From the NCBI GenBank assembly GCA_018262385.1, contig JAGSPQ010000111.1:1-8121 (forward strand): a stretch of DNA of 8,121 nt, read 5' to 3'. Source of the stretch: Myxococcaceae bacterium. GTDB lineage: Bacteria; Myxococcota; Myxococcia; Myxococcales; Myxococcaceae. A program made the translations under genes and the position numbers. Positions 6,356 through 8,121 of the stretch are shown here, piece after piece. Below the pieces are notes generated by a model, which was given only the letters and a program-made list of their open reading frames with translations, was not told the DNA's origin and ran no database searches. The first letter of the stretch is position 1, and each line of letters begins with the position of its first letter.

Positions 6356-6834
6356 ACTGCTCGTACTGCAACGCCGATTTCGACGCCGAGGCCGCCAAGC
6401 ACGCCTGCTCGGCCTGCCTGATCTCCACCGGCTGCAAGAGCGTGAAGTGCCCGCGCTGCGGCTACGATTCGCCCGAGGAACCGCAGCTGTTCGCCCGGCT
6501 GAAGGCCTGGTGGGGGCGCGGTGCCGAGGCCGCCGCCGAGGCCCTGCCGCGGGAGTGCACCCTTTCCCAGCTGCGCCCGGGCGAGTCGGCGCTGATCACC
6601 GCCCTGCGCCCGGGCTCCCGAAAGGATCTGCAGAAGCTGCTCGCGCTGGGGGTGCTGCCCGGCTCGACCGTCACCCTCGAGCGCAACTTTCCTTCGTTCG
6701 TCTTCCGGGTCGGCTTCTCGCAGTACGCCACCGACCGGATGCTCAGCGACGCGGTGGTGGTGCGGCGCTCGGTGGTCGCGGTGCCCGCGCCGGCCGCGGG
6801 TGAGCCAGCGCCGCTGCAGCCCGCCGCGCTGTAA
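6352..6834 (+). CDS. feoA: FeoA-domain protein with N-terminal Cys-rich (zinc-ribbon-like) domain
   Basis: The product has 160 residues. The N-terminus carries seven Cys: C3xxC6, C19xxC22, C28 and C33PRC36, with H17 nearby. C3/C6/C33/C36 could make one zinc ribbon, leaving C19/C22/C28 (with H17) for a second metal or Fe-S site; this pairing is inference. Residues about 69-139 are a FeoA/SH3-like domain (TLSQLRPGESALI, then LQKLLALGVLPGSTVTL, ending DAVVVRR), the small partner thought to act on the FeoB GTPase. The tail is Ala/Pro-rich. FeoA is normally about 75-85 residues, so this one is roughly doubled. The ATG overlaps the feoB stop as ATGA, so the two are probably co-translated. No separate feoC is seen; the Cys-rich part may fill that role, which is speculation. 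The gene ends in TAA directly against the convergent foldase gene. Confidence 0.9.
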   Translation: MNCSYCNADFDAEAAKHACSACLISTGCKSVKCPRCGYDSPEEPQLFARLKAWWGRGAEAAAEALPRECTLSQLRPGESALITALRPGSRKDLQKLLALGVLPGSTVTLERNFPSFVFRVGFSQYATDRMLSDAVVVRRSVVAVPAPAAGEPAPLQPAAL

Positions 6835-8121
6835 TCAGCCCTGCGAGAGCTGGTCGATCACCCGGTCGTTCACCACCACCGACCCGGTCTGCTTGAGCGA
6901 CTTGAGGAACGCCTCGCGCAGCTCGAACTGCTTGCCCTTGATCGCCTCGATCTTCATCTGCTGCTTCTGGGTCTCGAACTCGGCGTCGGTCGGTCGGGAG
7001 CGGGCGTCGACGTTGAGCACCGCGAAGCCCTCGCCCACCTCGTAGATCTGGGGCAGCGCGCCGGGCCCGGTCGCGTCCGCGATCGCCTTGATCGCCTCGG
7101 GCGCGGTGCCGAGCTGGGGAATCGAGAGGGTGGTGGTGTTGAAGTCCCCGGTCTCGATCGCCTCGGGCTTGCTCTCGGCGTTGAACTGGAACGCGCTCTT
7201 GCTCGCCTCGTCCTTCGCGGGGGGGAACAGCTCGGCCAGCGACTTGCCGCCCTTGAGTCCGGCGAGCGCCTTCTCGGCCTCGGCCTTCGCCAGCGCCTTC
7301 GCCTTCTCGCGGGTCAACAGCTGAGTGGCGATCTCGGTCTTCACCATCTCGAGGGTGCGGGTCTCGGGCGCCTTCTTCTCTTCGACCTTCGCCAGGTGCC
7401 AGCCCAGCGGCGTCTCGATCGGCTCGGTCACCTCGCCGACCTTGAGGTTGAACACCGCGGTGGCGAGGGTGGGGGGCAGCGAAATCCGCTCGACCAGGCC
7501 GAGGTCTCCGCCCTTCTCCTTCGTCTCGACGTCTTCCGAGAACTGCTTGGCCAGCTCGGCGAAGTCCTTGCCGGCGGCGAGCTGCTTCTTCAGCCCTTCG
7601 ATCTTCTGGCGGGCCTCGGTGCGCTTCTCTTCGGTGTCTTCTTTGGTGGCGCGAATGACGATCTGGCGCACGCGGACCCGCTCGGGCTGGTGGTAGCTGA
7701 GCTGGTTGGCGGCGTAGTACTCGGAGAGCTCCTTCTCGTGCCCCTTGATCCAGGCGGTGAGCTCCGGCTCCTTCGCCGGCACCACCTTGCTGGCGAACAT
7801 CGGAGCGGTGAAGCGGACGAAGGTCGCCTTCGCCTTGTTGCCGTCCTTCAGGTAGCGGGCCTTCACCTCGTCCTCGCTCACCACCGCGCCCGACTCGACC
7901 AGGTCGAGCATCTTCGCGGCGGCCATTCGGCGGCGCAGGTCGGCCTCGAACGTCACTTCGTTCATCCGGAAGTAGTCGTGCAGCACCTGCTTGTACTGCT
8001 CCCGGTCGAACTTGCCGTCCTTCTGGAAGTTCGGGTTCTTCTTCAGCTGCTCGAGCACCTCGGCGTCGGAGGCGGAGATGCCGCGGGCCTCGGCGGCCTG
8101 GGCGAGCAGCTCGAAGTTCAC
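6835..8121 (-). CDS. SurA/PpiD-like peptidyl-prolyl isomerase, N-terminus outside window
   Basis: The 428 codons in view are the C-terminal part of an envelope foldase. Residues 1-90 of the visible part are helical SurA_N-like sequence (VLEQLKKNPNFQKDGKFDREQY), closely resembling the PpiD chaperone segment. Residues about 147-246 are a parvulin domain: VRQIVIRA, FAELAKQFSED, GGDLGLV and the ending VTEPIETPLGWHLAKVEEK are family hallmarks. A second, more divergent helical half follows, with EVGEGFAVLNVDARSRP (361-377). The GTG at 8119-8121 is almost certainly an internal Val because the family has a membrane or signal segment before this point. These proteins act in the periplasm, often tethered to the inner membrane, in folding of exported proteins. 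Its TGA (6835-6837) touches the feoA TAA with no gap, so it is a convergent neighbour and not part of the feo operon. Confidence 0.92.
   Translation of the reverse strand: MNFELLAQAAEARGISASDAEVLEQLKKNPNFQKDGKFDREQYKQVLHDYFRMNEVTFEADLRRRMAAAKMLDLVESGAVVSEDEVKARYLKDGNKAKATFVRFTAPMFASKVVPAKEPELTAWIKGHEKELSEYYAANQLSYHQPERVRVRQIVIRATKEDTEEKRTEARQKIEGLKKQLAAGKDFAELAKQFSEDVETKEKGGDLGLVERISLPPTLATAVFNLKVGEVTEPIETPLGWHLAKVEEKKAPETRTLEMVKTEIATQLLTREKAKALAKAEAEKALAGLKGGKSLAELFPPAKDEASKSAFQFNAESKPEAIETGDFNTTTLSIPQLGTAPEAIKAIADATGPGALPQIYEVGEGFAVLNVDARSRPTDAEFETQKQQMKIEAIKGKQFELREAFLKSLKQTGSVVVNDRVIDQLSQG

Noticed and set aside
5944..6834. Extended 296-codon plus-strand frame ending with the FeoA domain
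   Set aside because: The first part overlaps feoB in another frame and is shadow. The ATG at 6352, overlapping the feoB stop and starting with NCSYC, is the sensible start.
8119..8121. GTG at the window edge as the start of the foldase gene
   Set aside because: The family needs a signal or membrane segment and more helical sequence before this point, so the gene almost certainly continues beyond the window.

Overview
The window is very GC-rich, and its coding frames strongly prefer G or C at the third codon position. The gene content (a long Cys-rich lipoprotein with MopE-like and disintegrin-like repeats, a haem c outer-membrane-type protein, a divergent FeoB) looks like a delta-proteobacterium in the broad sense, most likely Myxococcota. 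That placement is inference from gene types, not from a search.

Layout. Positions 1-4228 hold three genes on the minus strand, read from right to left: an 883-residue Cys-rich predicted lipoprotein (1577-4228), a 132-bp gap, a secreted cupredoxin-like protein (839-1444), and a haem c (CxxCH) outer-membrane-type protein (start at 842) that overlaps the cupredoxin gene by ATGA. The haem protein frame is cut by a TAA at 186-188, yet the same frame stays open and protein-like from there to the window edge, so the gene appears interrupted. Positions 4229-4378 are a divergent intergenic region with an AT-rich island and a candidate Fur box. Positions 4379-6834 hold a plus-strand pair: feoB and an ATGA-overlapping gene for a Cys-rich N-terminus joined to a FeoA domain. 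Positions 6835-8121 hold the C-terminal part of a SurA/PpiD-like parvulin foldase on the minus strand. Its stop codon directly abuts the feoA stop codon.

How the genes work together. FeoB with its FeoA-domain partner should import ferrous iron across the inner membrane, probably under Fur control. The cupredoxin and haem c proteins are exported and translationally coupled, which suggests joint extracytoplasmic redox work. The large lipoprotein has Asp-rich, MopE-like metal-binding motifs and very many cysteines, consistent with a disulfide-rich surface protein. The foldase is an envelope chaperone/isomerase and is probably functionally separate. A shared metal/redox theme is plausible but is inference. 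No tRNA, rRNA, CRISPR array, insertion sequence or phage gene was seen.
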